Of a stretch of DNA of 64,000 nt, positions 1 to 12,822 are shown piece after piece (the first letter of the stretch is position 1; each line of letters starts with the position of its first letter). A program made the translations under genes and the position numbers. The stretch comes from Myxocyprinus asiaticus (lineage: Eukaryota > Chordata > Actinopteri > Cypriniformes > Catostomidae), in the NCBI RefSeq assembly GCF_019703515.2, contig NC_059372.1, forward strand, positions 26,675,431 through 26,739,430, written 5' to 3'. The notes under the pieces were generated by a model, which saw nothing but the letters and a program-made list of their open reading frames with translations, did no database searches and was not told where the DNA came from.

Positions 1-392
1 CATCTCTTATATATTATATGTGAGCGTATAAAAAAGAAAGAAAAACATTGCAATTTTACTCTAGATGAAGTTGTTCGCAAGGAGCTCTAAAATAATGGTT
101 GTACAGCATCTTCCCAAAAGTGAGGGTCGCTGTTGAGCGTTTGAGCTTAATGTTGCATACTCAGCGTTCCGCCGAAGAAAAACAATGTCTGATGTCGTTT
201 TCTGAAGAGATGTAGCGTCATATTAGGGCATAATCATAAAGTATATTGTACAATATCTAAACAAACAGTAAGGATAAATTCTATTTTTCACTCTATTTTC
301 TCTTTATTTTTCAAGCTTGACATGCAAAAGTGCAAAAGGTAGCGTTTGGTTTATTCTAATGCAGTTTTATTGATACAGCTTCTGCGACTGAC
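1..392. other. Upstream region of ccnq (5' flank and part of 5' UTR)
   Basis: AT-rich sequence with no reading frame that I recognise. The ccnq start codon follows at 393, so the promoter and 5' UTR must lie here or to the left. No convincing TATA box or CpG-rich core is visible, and the transcription start cannot be placed from sequence alone. Confidence 0.4.
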
Positions 393-501
393 ATGCAAGT
401 GTCAACATCTGCAGCTGTCAGTGAGGCGAGAGGAAGAAGTGCTGAAGATGTGGACAACTCAAAAACACACTTCAGAGTCTGTCGGTTTATCATTGAGTCT
501 G
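393..501 (+). CDS. ccnq: ccnq coding exon 1
   Basis: Start codon at 393-395, 36 codons plus one base (phase 1), donor GTACTT at 502. It encodes the low-complexity N-terminus and the first residues of the cyclin core ([10 protein letters not shown]). ATG 393 is taken as the start because it gives the family-like length; no better upstream ATG in frame is evident. Confidence 0.88.
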
Positions 502-3496
502 GTACTTGCACTTTATCTGACTATTTGTTTTCTGTTCCAACACTGGAATTGTAAGTTAGCCACTACATATTGGCTTGCATTGTGGCATTATCAAAGGATG
601 AATTGTCTAGTTTCGTATTGAATGCCTCTCATGTTTTCCATATCCGTAGGTGTGAAGTTAGACATGAGATCTGTGCCAATGGCTACTGCATGTGTACTGT
701 ATCACAAGTTCTTCCAGTCTGCCAGTCTGCAGGTCTATGAGCCTTATCTAGTGGCCATGTCCGCAATCTACCTCGCAGGCAAAGTGGAAGAGCAACATCT
801 CAGGACAAGAGATATCATCAATGTCTGTCACAGGTGTAAGAGGAGGACTTTATTGTACTCTAGCTCTCTGAGACAATACATAGTAGCTCATCTCTGTCCA
901 TCAATCCCTGTGTTTTAGGTATTTTCATCCAGAGAGTGATCCACTAGAGTTAGATGGGAAGTTCTGGGAGTTGAGGGACAGTATAGTACGGTGTGAACTC
1001 CTCATCCTCAGACAATTGAACTTCCAAGTGTCATTTGAGCATCCACAGAAGGTAGTACGTGCTGTAGGATTCTTGTTCATAGTGTACATTTTTTTTTTAA
1101 TTGATATTGGTTTTAAGTGGTATTTAGCTGAATGAGCAGTTATATAGTGTATTTTTCTATACATTTACTTATTTATTTCTATCCAAGACAGTGAATTCAC
1201 AAGTTTTTTGCTGTTATGTGTCTAATAGGGCTTTGAATTGCTTACATTTTTTAAAACTCATTAATCGCACAGTTTTCTGTGATTAATCGCAATTAATCAT
1301 GATTAATCATGGTAAATGATAACTTACAATAAACATAAAAAAAATAATCATAAATATATTTACTTTATTCTTTGTCTCAAAGAATTTGCAAGAAATTGAT
1401 TAGTCATCACTTATTTTAATTATATAAATATGTACATTAAAATATATTATTTTTTATTTTTTTAGTTAATTACACACATTTTTACGGTGTAACTCTTTGA
1501 TGCAAGTGTATGTAAACATGCCATAAAATCAGTGGACATGCTGTAATTAAAAATTGGGCAAAATCCTCTTGCGCTTTACAATGGACTTTTTTAAATAATA
1601 GGATCAAATGGGCAGATTAAATGTACTGTATTTCAAGCTTTATTGGCAAGAGAAACTTAAGTGTACATTGCCAGTGCATTATAAGACACTATAAAAACAG
1701 ATATAAAACTTATTGAATGCTGAAATTTAATTTGCTGAAGTTTAAAATCTCAAAACTATTTTTTTAAATTTTTTTTATTTGGCTGCCGTTCAGCCTCTAC
1801 AAGTATATCCTGGTTCTTCTCAGTCTCTATCGCACACACGCTGAGTCTCTCTTGTGTAGTTTCGTTTTTGACACTGGTTCAGATGAAAGAGAGCGTTTTC
1901 GTGTGATGCAAAGACATATGGCAGCGTGCCCGTATCTCTCCCACACCTGGCTCGCTGCTTGTGGGTGAAGTCTCCATTCTCCTTACAGTAAAAACGCTCC
2001 CGTGTTTATTATAACTGGGACATGCGTTGCACGCAATGAATAAGCGTGCACTGCTCCACACAATCACTTTCTGTTCCAGAATGTGCAGTAAAGTTGAGTG
2101 TGTACCTACTGGAAATGTATATATGCCAATTTTAGCCACAGGAAGTGGGGAAAAACATTAGTGAAGTTTCATGAAGTGAAAAAGACTGATACTGCATTTA
2201 TTGCGTTTATTTTTTTTTGAACGCGTTAAATATAAAGCCAAATTTATGCTTGACTATAGATCATTTTAAAGTTTCACAAACATTCTCTCATCATTGATTA
2301 GATGCTTCTGAAACTGTTCCTTCAACAAATTTGTTTGTATCCCCCCTTACTAACTTTCTTTTTTTTTTTTTTTTTGCTTTGCCCAGTACCTGCTGCACTA
2401 CCAGCTCTCTGTGAGGAGTCTTTTGAACCGCCATGCTTGGTCTCGAACCCCTGTTGCTGAGACGGCCCTGGCCTTATTAAAAGACAGTTACCATGGCTCT
2501 GTGTGTGTCCATCATAAACCTCAACACCTTGCCCTCACCTCCCTTTACCTCGCTCTCCAGACATATGGAGTACAGCTCCCAAGAGGAGAGGTAGAGTGGT
2601 GGCAGGTAGGTGTTTTATATTTTATTGTATAGAACTACATAGAATGTCTTGGCAGCACTGATTTCATGCTGTGGGCTCACAGTCTGAGACTGAATGTTGA
2701 CTGGTTTAAGTTTCAATGGTGCCAGGACCAGATCAGGCATCAATAGAGCCACAATTGCAGTAACCTTTAGTTTGCTGGAAGTAGTTTCCATGGCGATGGT
2801 GGCACCTAATGGTAGCTACCTGGTTTCAGAGAAATAGCATTGCTATTGCACACAAGTTTTGTTCCCTTGGTGATACCTCCAAGTATTATTTAAAAAGAAC
2901 CAAACCATTTCATGAATTTTAAAGGTTTCACAAAGATACCTGTACATGCATGGCTTTGGTTTCCTAGAACATTTTACATTTTGTGACATTAGTAGAACTA
3001 GTATTCCAATTTTTGAGGTATTTAAGGACAGAATTAATTTTTCTAGACTTTTGCAGCAGCTTTTAGTGCTTTTAAGGAAAAAATAGCAAAGATTAATATC
3101 CTGTTCATGCAGTGCATCATGCCCACCATCTTGTTATGAACATCATCACCTTCCTTACCTTCTTGTTAGGGTTTCTGTTCTCATTTATAAAACACAGCCT
3201 TTCTGGTGAGAACATTTGAGGTTGACATTTTAAACATATTTTAAAAGCCAACATATCTCATTATAAGACAATAGAGTAGATCTTATTTGCTGTCTAAGGG
3301 TTAGAGTTAGTTAGTTGAAATCTCAAATAAATTGTGCTGCTAGACAAAACCTACAAGAATCTTTGTAAACTAGGATCTGCATTAATGTTGTTTTGCTTCT
3401 CTGCAGGTTTTTTGTGCAGACATTACCAAGCCTCAGATTGAGACCATCATGAGTGAATTACTGCAGCTTTATGACATGGAGGCCAAGTGTACCTGA
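393..3496 (+). CDS. ccnq: Cyclin Q (FAM58A-type cyclin), complete, 5 coding exons
   Basis: Cyclin Q is the regulatory partner of CDK10; loss of the human gene causes STAR syndrome (established knowledge). Joined exons 393-501, 650-833, 919-1051, 2387-2605 and 3407-3496 give 735 nt, or 244 residues plus TGA, against about 248 in human. All introns are GT/AG and every exon phase fits. The start at 393 gives an N-terminus beginning MQVSTSAAV that runs into the cyclin fold. Recognisable family segments are [15 protein letters not shown] (N-terminal helix), [19 protein letters not shown] (exon 2), [20 protein letters not shown] (exon 3), DSYHG and [10 protein letters not shown] (exon 4), and a C-terminal [19 protein letters not shown] stretch. 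The N-terminal region diverges from mammals, as expected for this part of the protein. No break is seen. The next gene on the strand is atp2b3. Confidence 0.95.
650..833 (+). CDS. ccnq: ccnq coding exon 2
   Basis: Acceptor TCCGTAG at 643-649 and donor GTGTAAG at 834. It encodes the most conserved cyclin-box stretch, including [11 protein letters not shown] and [17 protein letters not shown]. The intron before it is only 148 bp. Confidence 0.95.
919..1051 (+). CDS. ccnq: ccnq coding exon 3
   Basis: Acceptor TGTTTTAG at 911-918 and donor GTAGTA at 1052. It encodes [20 protein letters not shown] and the following helix to FEHPQK, matching the cyclin Q family closely. The preceding intron is 85 bp. 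Confidence 0.95.
1229..2236. repeat. Interspersed repeat in ccnq intron 3, hAT-like ends
   Basis: The stretch opens TAATAGGGCTTTGAATTG and soon contains stacked GATTAATCGCAATTAATC motifs. It closes near GAACGCGTTAAATATAAAGCC, which looks like a mutated inverse of the opening. Related GATTAATCG sequence recurs near 21911-22205 and 38755-38810. This resembles the common fish non-autonomous elements with TAGGGCTG...CAGCCCTA ends. No transposase is readable and the borders are approximate. Confidence 0.45.
2387..2605 (+). CDS. ccnq: ccnq coding exon 4
   Basis: A long pyrimidine run precedes acceptor CCCAG (ending 2386); the donor GTAGGT starts at 2606. It encodes 73 codons from [18 protein letters not shown] to VEWWQ, including the second cyclin-fold helices (DSYHG and [12 protein letters not shown]). 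Confidence 0.95.
2606..3406. other. ccnq intron 4
   Basis: About 800 bp between the GTAGGT donor and the CTCTGCAG acceptor. AT-rich, with no reading frame, RNA gene or clear repeat family that I can identify. Confidence 0.7.
3407..3496 (+). CDS. ccnq: ccnq coding exon 5 (last)
   Basis: Acceptor CTCTGCAG at 3399-3406 and stop TGA at 3494-3496. It encodes [19 protein letters not shown] and the C-terminus LYDMEAKCT. It is collinear with the mammalian cyclin Q tail. Confidence 0.93.
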   Translation, partial: VFCADITKPQIETIMSELLQLYDMEAKCT

Positions 3497-4240
3497 GAGA
3501 AGCACAAATAAAACGGTATTAAAACACTGATGTGGAAACCAACACACCCTGTCTTAGATCTGATAATCTTAACACAAGCACTGGACCCTGCATCTCTTGA
3601 TATTTAACCAAACAAGCTCTACTATTTAATTACATCATAGAACATGAAGATTTAAAAAGGCTCTCCCAAGAATGTCTTCCCAGTAGTGCTGTATTTACTG
3701 GAGAACGAATAGGAGAATGTAGTTTTATACGGGAATAAGGTTTGGATATGTAATTTATAGCGTCAATCAATTGCCAGGCACCGACCTACTTTTTTCTTCC
3801 TACCTTGTGCTATTTTTCCCTTGAAAAGAGGGGGAGAGAAGTTACAAAAGAGATTAAATGGCTGGTTGCAGGAAGAATGAAACAAAAGAGGTGCCAGCCT
3901 GTCCTCAGAGCTTAATTGTGACTTAAGGTAAAACAGCTCGATCTGTGCCGTTTCTTTGAAATTGTATCATTTAGTTACTCTTTTCCTCTTCCTTCTGAAA
4001 TTGTCCCAGTAGGTTTCTTTGTGTAACTGCCTAAAGCAGTATTACTGTATGATGAAAGCATGGTATCACAATTTTACTTGTCACCAGCCTTCTTTTTAAA
4101 ACATTTTGTCTGTTTCAGCGTATTACTGTAAACTTTTATATCTTCCTAATCAACCATGTACATAAACTGACAGAAAGGTTCTGTCTGAAGTCTATATTTA
4201 AAATCTGTCATTACAATAAAAATTGTTTGTACTAATGCTT
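3497..4240 (+). terminator. ccnq: Probable ccnq 3' UTR and polyadenylation signals
   Basis: An AATAAA lies at 3507-3512, only 11 nt past the stop, and another at 4215-4220; a third is at 4636-4641. The 4215 signal would give a 3' UTR of about 740 nt and is my preferred main site. The sequence cannot show which one is used. Confidence 0.5.
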
Positions 4241-4689
4241 TTTGGAACAGCACCTGTAAATAGTCTTTATTTGTTATTTTACATCTGTGATGTTCTACTT
4301 CAAATTTCTGAGTCTAGTTATGTCAGGACATCGCTCTAGAGTGGATCTTAATAAGTTACTATGGCAACTGCTGTTGTGGAGCGAGCCTTTGAAACATACA
4401 AATGTGAGACTCCATTATGGCACACCTGTCAGCCTTAGCACATCAAATAATTGCGGTCTTGAAAATGTACTAATTTAGTCATTATTTACTAAATCAGTCA
4501 TTGCTAACATGTTAAACAGCTATTTCCCTTGTAGCTTTGAACTGAGAATGGTGTTGACTGGTGTGCAATATTACAACATGGTCTCCTTTTTTGTATTTTA
4601 GTATGTGCAGCATTTATCTCTCGTACAGATTATGAAATAAACATGAATTTAAGATAAGTGTATTGTAATGTACTGTATTTAATGAAATA
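4241..4689. other. Intergenic stretch between ccnq and the Tc1 element
   Basis: No gene recognised. A short open frame at 4287-4478 has no family resemblance and probably arose by chance. The stretch contains a third AATAAA at 4636-4641 and ends in the TA target dinucleotide (4688-4689) of the Tc1 insertion. Confidence 0.5.
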
Positions 4690-4901
4690 CAGTGGTGTGA
4701 AAAAGTGTTTGCCCCCTTCCTGATTTCTTATTTTTTTGCATGTTTGTCACACTTAAATGTTTCAGATCATCAAACAAGTTTAAATATTAGTCAAAGATAA
4801 CACAAGTAAACACAAAATGCAGTTTTTAAATGAAGGTTGTTATTATTAAGGGAAAACAAAATCCAAACCTACATGGCCCCGTGTGAAAAAGTGTTTGCCC
4901 C
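4690..4901 (+). repeat. Left terminal inverted repeat of the Tc1 element
   Basis: Nearly perfect inverse of 6091-6303. Outer and inner copies of GTGTGAAAAAGTGTTTGCC mark two transposase-binding direct repeats. Between the inner one and the start codon is a 161-nt leader. Confidence 0.92.
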
Positions 4902-5029
4902 ACCTGTTAAAACATAACTGTGGTTTATCACACCTGAGTTCAATTTCTCTAGCCACACCCAGGCCTGATTACTGCCACACCTGTTCTCAATCAAGAAATC
5001 ACTTAAATAGGACCTGCCTGACAAAGTGA

Positions 5030-6085
<1,056 letters not shown>

Positions 6086-6090
6086 GTTTA

Positions 6091-6303
6091 GGGGGCAATC
6101 ACTTTTTCACACAGGGCCATGTAGGTTTGGATTTTGTTTTCCCTTAATAATAACAACCTTCATTTAAAAACTGCATTTTGTGTTTACTTGTGATATCTCT
6201 GACTAATATTTAAACTTGTTTGATGATCTGAACCATTTAAGTGTGACAAACATGCAAAAAAATAAGAAATCAGGAAGGGGGCAAACACTTTTTCACACCA
6301 CTG
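6091..6303 (-). repeat. Right terminal inverted repeat of the Tc1 element
   Basis: Starts five bases after the transposase stop with GGGGGCAATCACTTTTTCAC and runs to CACACCACTG at 6303. It is the inverse of the left repeat, with the second direct-repeat motif at each end. Confidence 0.92.
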
Positions 6304-6848
6304 TAGATCTTACAGCATATAACAGTCATGGCAATTTGTTCTCGTAATTTGCTTTTGCTCTTAGTTATTTTACTATCCACACTGTCATTTAGGGTGATGC
6401 AGATAAATGTCTCTCCTTTGCGGTAAATAGTTTGGACATTTTATTGGGAAACTATCCAAACATTCCTGCTTCACTGCCCTCTCCCATTACACACATACAC
6501 ACACGTTTACAGTATGTACACACAAACACCCACATTTCTCAGCAGGCAGGCCTTAATGCTGGGCATCATGAATTATGGAGAGGGTACATGTGCAGCCGGA
6601 TTCTCTTACATCAATAAAACATCAGCATGGCCCTCACTATGGGATAGAGTGCTGGGAATAGGAAGGATGGGATTGATTGAGACTCTAACCTTACTGCCTT
6701 TGTAATTCCCATCTGTGTCCCCCATTCCTTGATTTTTTTCCATACAGTATGAAGTAAAAACAAGCTGTTTTTTTTTTTTTTTTTTTTTCATCTTTGACTC
6801 TGTCCAATGGAGTCTTTTCAAAATCTTTCATCTCTCACCATTTCCTGT
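6304..6848. other. Intergenic stretch, no gene seen
   Basis: No recognisable coding or RNA gene. It contains a short CACA-rich patch near 6490-6530 and a 20-bp poly-T run near 6769-6788. Open frames here lack family features. Confidence 0.55.
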
Positions 6849-6873
6849 GCTCTCTCTCTCTCTCTCTCTCTCT
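6849..6873. repeat. (CT)n microsatellite
   Basis: About 12 uninterrupted CT dinucleotides, immediately left of a solo Tc1 terminal repeat. Confidence 0.95.
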
Positions 6874-6892
6874 AACACTATACAGTGCATCC

Positions 6893-7013
6893 GGAAAGTA
6901 TTCACAGCGCTTCACTTTTTCCACATTTTGTTATGTTACAGCCTTATTCCAAAATGGATTAAATTCATTATTTTCCTCAAAATTCTACAAACAATACCCC
7001 AAAATGACAACGT
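6893..7013. mobile_element. Solo or truncated Tc1-like terminal repeat, second family
   Basis: After a TA (6891-6892) the sequence reads CAGTGCATCCGGAAAGTA and continues through CACTTTTTCCACATTTTG to ATGACAACGTGAAA. This is the well-known end of another fish Tc1-like family. The transposase and the opposite repeat are absent, so it is a remnant. Confidence 0.82.
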
Positions 7014-7431
7014 GAAATCACTGTAAACAATATTTAAAATGTGCAGGCCATCAGCTGCGGCCAAAAGCCAGTCAACCTACAGGTCACTGTAATATTTGAG
7101 CCAAAAAAATCGTTTTGCGTTATTCCTGAAATTGTGCACATTCTTAAGCACACTGATCATATGCAACCCACCCAATCCCCTCTCTGCCTACTTCTGTAAA
7201 AGAATTGCTTAAATCTGGAAGTACTACAGTATTTTTTGCATACCAAAGATCTAATGTTTTTCTCTTCTTGACATCAGAAGTCCTGCCAGCGTTGGTACTG
7301 CAGCCAAATCAATTAACTCTCAAAGAGGCAAACTATTGATGTTAAATTCAGTGGGTGTTTAGGAAAAGCTAAATAAAAGGGTTGTAAAATATACTTTTGT
7401 AATTACAGAACAATAAGAGGGAGAGAGGGGC
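7014..7431. other. Intergenic stretch, no gene seen
   Basis: AT-rich with no family that I recognise. It ends where the interspersed repeat beginning TTAAGGATGGGCG starts. Confidence 0.5.
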
Positions 7432-7803
7432 TTTAAGGATGGGCGATACCACTTATTTTATTTTTGATCAAATACCAAGTACTATTAATGCCAAAATCAC
7501 TGAAATATATACCAGTACCGATACGTCTATTAAATTGAATCTTTAGCAAATTCTGAGGATAAAATGGGAAATTTGAAATACTACATTTAAAAGCCATAAT
7601 CATTTTTAGGACTAAATGGGAAATTTAGTAGTCTCATTAACAACTATTAATTAGAACACTATCAAATATCAATGTTTTAACAACTTTTAATTTCAATAAA
7701 CTTATAGCAAACTTCACACAACCATTATAATAAATGTCACATTTAGTTTTGTCATTATTAATGTAAATTTCTTCTAGTTGGTGTTTTCTCTGAGTATAGT
7801 ATC
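7432..7803 (+). repeat. Interspersed repeat, copy 1 (uninterrupted)
   Basis: Begins TTAAGGATGGGCGATACCAC and runs to CTCTGAGTATAGTA. It matches 8920-9966 in the same orientation over both flanks of the MITE inside that second copy. Unidentified family. Copy 1 lacks the MITE and so shows the pre-insertion site. Confidence 0.7.
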
Positions 7804-8919
7804 CTCTTTAGACCTGCGTGCATTTTCCATTTCCCTTTTTGATTTGTAACTAGTAGCACCTAATAAACATGCAAAAAACAAAAACCTAAAAATTGATGTC
7901 CGTATGTGGACAGCAGGACTAAGTTGTGAAAATTTTTAAATGATACCGAGCTATAGAAAGTCAGATTTCTATGTTTCCAGGAGTGTTGGTTATTCATGTT
8001 TTTGAGACGTTGCAGACTGCAAGACAATATGTATTGGGAAAAGCACAAAAAATAAAAACTTTACAAATACAAATTATTTGACTTGATTTGACTTTAAGTT
8101 CAAATGTTTTTTTTTACTTTGGCAACAAAATCTCAATGTTCTCTCTTTGCACTGTCAAACAAACAAGTGATAGCCAATGCTGAAGCATTTTACCAATCAG
8201 AAATTAGCAAAATTAATTCTGATACAAGTAATGGTAAGCATCGTCCAACCCTTGCCAACCATGTTAAAGTTATACATTATAAATTCTGAATCTATGTACT
8301 GGTTACCATTGTCCCATGTCTGTTAACCATGTCGAGTTTAAACATCTGTAGCCTGAAACTGAACTTTTGATAGGAAGTTTGGATTGACTGCACTTGGCAT
8401 CAGAGGAAAGCTATAGGATGTTGTCTGTCTGCACTGATCTCAGAACAGTTTGAAATGCACCTTATTTTCGTCCTTACTCCATATAAAGCCTTTTAAAAGC
8501 ATTTTGTAATGTTAAAATGCACAGTAAATATAGGATTTCTAATGAAAACCTTGTGCTATTGTACACATTAGTGTACATTGTGTTTAGCAGTTTGGTGCTT
8601 CATGATAAATTGCAAAAAAAATTAAAATATGGTATTTTGGATGAAACTAGAGACTCTTCTTTTGACTCAAACAGGTTTCAATGTAAAAATGCAAGGTTTC
8701 TTACCAGATGTAGTTTTGTTGGCGTTTCTCCCAAAGACAGACTCCACTTTGATTGGCGCCATGTTGTTTTTTTCACATGACTCCGTACGTCGACAATTTA
8801 ACTCTTTTCTGACAGCCCTGAACTGAGATCAGCCAGTTTAAATCAAAATTAAATTATGCATTGCGTATAGCGAAACAAAAATACAATGTCCACGCATGTG
8901 TACATGGGGTCACATGAGG
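7804..8919. other. Intergenic stretch, no gene seen
   Basis: About 1.1 kb of AT-rich sequence with several short open frames (for example 8517-8780) that show no domain, no conserved motif and no splice context. I treat them as chance. Confidence 0.5.
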
Positions 8920-9966
8920 TTAAGGATGGGCGATACCACTTATTTTCTTTTTGATCCAATACTGAGTACTACCAATGCCAATGTCACCGATACCTGTACC
9001 GATATGTCTATTAAATTGATTTTTTGTGAATTTGTAGAATAAAATGGATAATTTGAAATACTACATTTAAAAACCATAAGCTTTTAAACATTTTTAGTTC
9101 TAAACGGGAAATTAAAGGAATGTTCCGGGGTCAATACAAGTTAAGCTCAATCGACAGCATTTGTGGCAAAATGTTGATTACCAAAAAAAGTAATTTAGAC
9201 TCATTCCTCCTTTCCTAAAGAAAGCAAAAATCGAGGTTTCAGTGAGGCACTTACAGTGGAAGTGAATGGGGCCAATTTTTGGAGGGTTTAAACACCGAAA
9301 TGTGAAGCTTATAATTTTATAAAAGCATTACATTAATCCTTCTGTTAAAACTTGTATTATTTGAGCTGTAAAGTTGTTTAAATCATCATTTTTACAGTCG
9401 TTTGAGAGTTTTAGGGTTTATTGACATTACATCGTCATGGTAACGAAGTTGTAAAATTGGCTATAACTTTACAAAGAAAAGGTTTATAAGTGATTTTATC
9501 ATATTCAGTCATTTTTACACCCATATCCTTTATGTCTTGTGGCTAAAATTTTGAAACAGTGAGTATTTTAACGTTCAAAAATTGGCCCCCGTTCACTTCC
9601 ATTTTAAGTGACTCACCGCAACCCAGATTTTTGCTTTTATTTGTTTTTGTTTTTTTTTTTTAAAGAAAAGGAGGAACGAGTCTAAATAAATTGTTGTGGT
9701 AACCAACATTATGCCACAAATGCTGTCCATCGTGCTTAACTTGTATTGAACCCGGAACATTCCTTTAAGTAGACTTAAGTAGACTTAGTTAACAACAATT
9801 ACAGAACACTATCAATGTTTTAACATTTTATTTTAATAAACTTATAGCAAACATCACACAAACCCATTATAATAAATGTCACATCCAGATTTGTCATTAT
9901 TTAGTGTGAATTACCTCCAGATGTTGATTTCTCTGAGTATAGTATGTAGTAAGTTCCTATCCTGCG
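8920..9966 (+). repeat. Interspersed repeat, copy 2 (split by a MITE)
   Basis: Same family as 7432-7803, beginning TTAAGGATGGGCGATACC and ending CTCTGAGTATAGTATG. It is interrupted at 9112-9768 by a TTAA-flanked palindromic element. Without that element the copy would be about the length of copy 1. Confidence 0.7.
9116..9764. mobile_element. TTAA-flanked palindromic MITE, copy 1 (best preserved)
   Basis: Starts AGGAATGTTCC and ends GGAACATTCCT, a perfect 11-bp inverse, with TTAA on both sides (9112-9115 and 9765-9768). The terminal inverted repeats extend inwards through TCAATACAAGTTAAGCTC. An inner inverted pair (GGCCAATTTTTGGAGGG and its inverse) makes the whole unit a near palindrome. At 649 bp it has no coding capacity. 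TTAA targets suggest a piggyBac- or Kolobok-mobilised family; which one is not decided here. Confidence 0.88.
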
Positions 9967-11325
9967 CTACTATTTGCTAATATAATTCTTTTTTTCCCCC
10001 ACTTTGAAGCTTACTATACGAAGTTGCCAATTCCATAGTAACTAAATAATAAAATCACTAGTTTAAAAAAATAATCATTATCAGTATTCTCAATACAACA
10101 TAAGTACCACAAGGAAATTGTGTATTTAGGCATTGTCTCAAAATGGCTTATTGAAGTTTTATATATTTAACTAGACCAAACTGGTGAACTGAACCTTTTC
10201 TTCTCAACCATTCTGCTAAAATAGCTGTAAAATGGTGGTCAGTTTTAATCTAATTTTCATTACAGAATAGAGAACTATTAGAAGCTACAAAATTTTAGCT
10301 GAATCCTGGGAAAGGCCCTATTTATTGGAGATGTGAGCTGGAGTTCATAGACATGGAATGGTCATACTCAGGTAGCTTTTGGATGGGGTTCCACAGTAAA
10401 GCAGTGAGATGTAACACATGATTGGGTGGATTGTGTTTTGATTGACAGTTAGACTCCATCGTTGGCTTGGGCTCCAATACTGGGCTTACAGAGCCGGCAC
10501 TACCTGCAGGGCTAATGCACAGCGGCTCCCAGAGGGACAGCCATCTTCTAAACCCTCACCTCTAAATTACAGACACAACTCTACATCTAAACTTTCTCTT
10601 TACTTTACTTGATGTGCCTCACAAATATTTCAGTGTGATCTGCCTTTGTGTGTGAGAGAATAGGAAAGAAAGATGGTATTATTGAGTGTGATGTTGCACA
10701 TATGCAAGATCAGACTATTCATGTATGTTTTTTTTTGCATGCTGGCAATGAAACACCATTGTCTGTGTAGACTAATGCAGACCGATGTTATGCTTAAAAG
10801 ATGCTGTTCTTCATGTGTAAGGTTGCAAATCCCAAAGCTTGGCCCTTGGGACTCTTATCGTCGAATATACTAGGTGCACCCTACCAGTGGTAACTTGGAT
10901 CAAGCCTGGGTATTTCCTCTGTGCCCTTGTGTTTACACGAGCATCTGGTGAAGAGCATTTAGTGCTTGTGTGTGTGTGTTTGCATATGAAGGCTTGAGAA
11001 GAGGCACACTTGAGCACTCGTCAGCACATAAAAGCTTTTTCTCGCTGGTCTGAAAGGCCTCCTGCATTAGAGCTATTAGATTTGAGCCCGGTATGCTTGG
11101 AGACAGCCAGAAGATTACACCTGCGTGGGTGTGATGGGGCGACTGAATTTATTAATCGAAAACACAATGGAAGAGTGAGACTTACCAGGGCCATAGAGAG
11201 GGTTATGGCCCAGATTTGAATCAAATACACAGTGATCATGAATAAACAGCTTCTCACCTGCTTGCTGGACCTCTGCAGGGCTCAACGAGTCAGTTTTTGA
11301 CTCCAAAATGTAAGATTCATACTGT
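9967..11325. other. Intergenic stretch, no gene seen
   Basis: About 1.36 kb without a recognisable gene. There is a short TG repeat near 10968-10979. The open frames at 10673-11306 lack domains and overlap each other on both strands. The last eight bases, ACTGTAAG (11326-11333), are the target duplication of the next element. Confidence 0.5.
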
Positions 11326-12390
11326 ACTGTAAGCTGTGATGGGTGTACCGATTACAATGTAATTAGTTACTGTAATCTAATTACTTTTAGTCAAGTAGTG
11401 TAACACATTACATTTTAAAGTCTTGTAATCAGATTACAGTTATTGATTTTCAGTTAAAGTAATTACTTTTAAGTACATTACTTGCGCTAAAGTAATATGT
11501 ACTATATAATTCATTTAAAGTATGAATTCGTATGTATGTCTGTTAGCGTTTCTGTGACAAGAAAGCAGCTATCTGTTTACATGCACTGTTTAAGTGGCAT
11601 ACTCTTCACTCCCGAATACATGCGGCTCGATCAGTAAGCAGCTTTCTCCACAGCAACGTAATTTCCCTGTGACGCTTGTGTAAATAACAAACATGGTATC
11701 CGAGGAAGACTTCACTATTTTATTCTCAGTTGTGTCACTTTATTTCCAGGTATTCCAGAGTTGTTGCTGTATTTGTTTCCTGAACTTTCCATCGTGATAT
11801 GCAGTGGAACTGTGCTGCAATAGTGGGGTTTCCCACTTACATAAAACTCTGGAATGCGAACATGAGAGGCCGTCGATATTTTACACTGGTGTGTATAAAT
11901 GGGTATAGATTATAGTGTACTTGCTTTTCCCACTGTACTCCCTGAAATGTTGAATTCTTTCCACTGTGTTGACTTGTTGTTGGGCTCCATCCTATGACGT
12001 TTGTTCTCCGGTCTGTTCCACGCACATGCGCACTATTCAAAAATCTGTTAGAATGCTGCTTGTGTGTTAATGTGGTGACATTAAGCCGCGTTCTCCGGGA
12101 GAAACCTAGGTGTGATAAACCGCTTTTTCTTAATCTCTTGTTTACATGATGTTTCAGAATGCTGCTTTCTACAAAAACCTTGGAATAACTCTGCATGTAA
12201 TCAAAATTGACCCTATTTACTTTGTTAGCACACATTACTAGTCTTGTGGTGAACAATTATTCCGTGCAAGTTAATCCACAAAAAAAAAAATTTCTTCGTA
12301 ATCTTCAATCAAAATCTGAAAATTAGCTTCGCCTCTGGAATGACATTCCTTCTCTGATGTCAGTTTGAAGGCTTGGGCAGAACATCCTTT

Positions 12391-12822
12391 TTATTTTAGT
12401 TTTCTCCCCAATTTGGAATGCCCAATTCCCAATGTGCTCTAAATCCTTGTGGTGGCGTAGTGACTCGCCTCAATCCGAGTGGCAGAGGACAAATATCAGT
12501 TGCCTCTGCTTCTGGGACCGTCACTTTGTGCATTTTATCACATGGCTTGTTGAGCGCGTTACCACGGAGACATAGCGCACGTGGAGGCTTCACGCTATTC
12601 TCTGCGGCATCCACGCACAACTCACCACATGCCCCACCGAGAGCGAACCACATTATAGCGACCACGAGGAGGTTACCCTATGTGACTCTACCCTCCGTAG
12701 CAACTGGGCCAATTTGGTTGCTTAGGAGACCTGGCTGGAGTCACTCAGCACGCCCTGGATTCGAACTCGCGAATCCAGGTGTGATAGTCAGCGTCTTTTC
12801 TTGCTGAACTACCCAGGCCCCC
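12391..12822 (-). mobile_element. tRNA-derived SINE inside the 2.58-kb element
   Basis: Read on the minus strand it begins GGGGCCTGGGTAGTTCAGC (A-box region) and has the B box GAGTTCGAATCC shortly after. A long conserved body follows, and it ends GGGGAGAAAACTAAAATAAAAA. The flanks repeat GGGCAGAACATCCTTT (12375-12390) and GGGCAGAACATTCTTT (12823-12838). That is a 16-bp target duplication with one mismatch, the mark of LINE-driven retroposition. The family is common in cyprinid genomes (from knowledge). It is transcribed by RNA polymerase III when active and codes for nothing. Confidence 0.92.

Noticed and set aside
12758..12822. Possible tRNA gene, because of the GTTCGAATCC box
   Set aside because: The A and B boxes belong to the tRNA-like head of a SINE. 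The head does not fold as a full cloverleaf, and the unit has a target duplication and an A-rich end.
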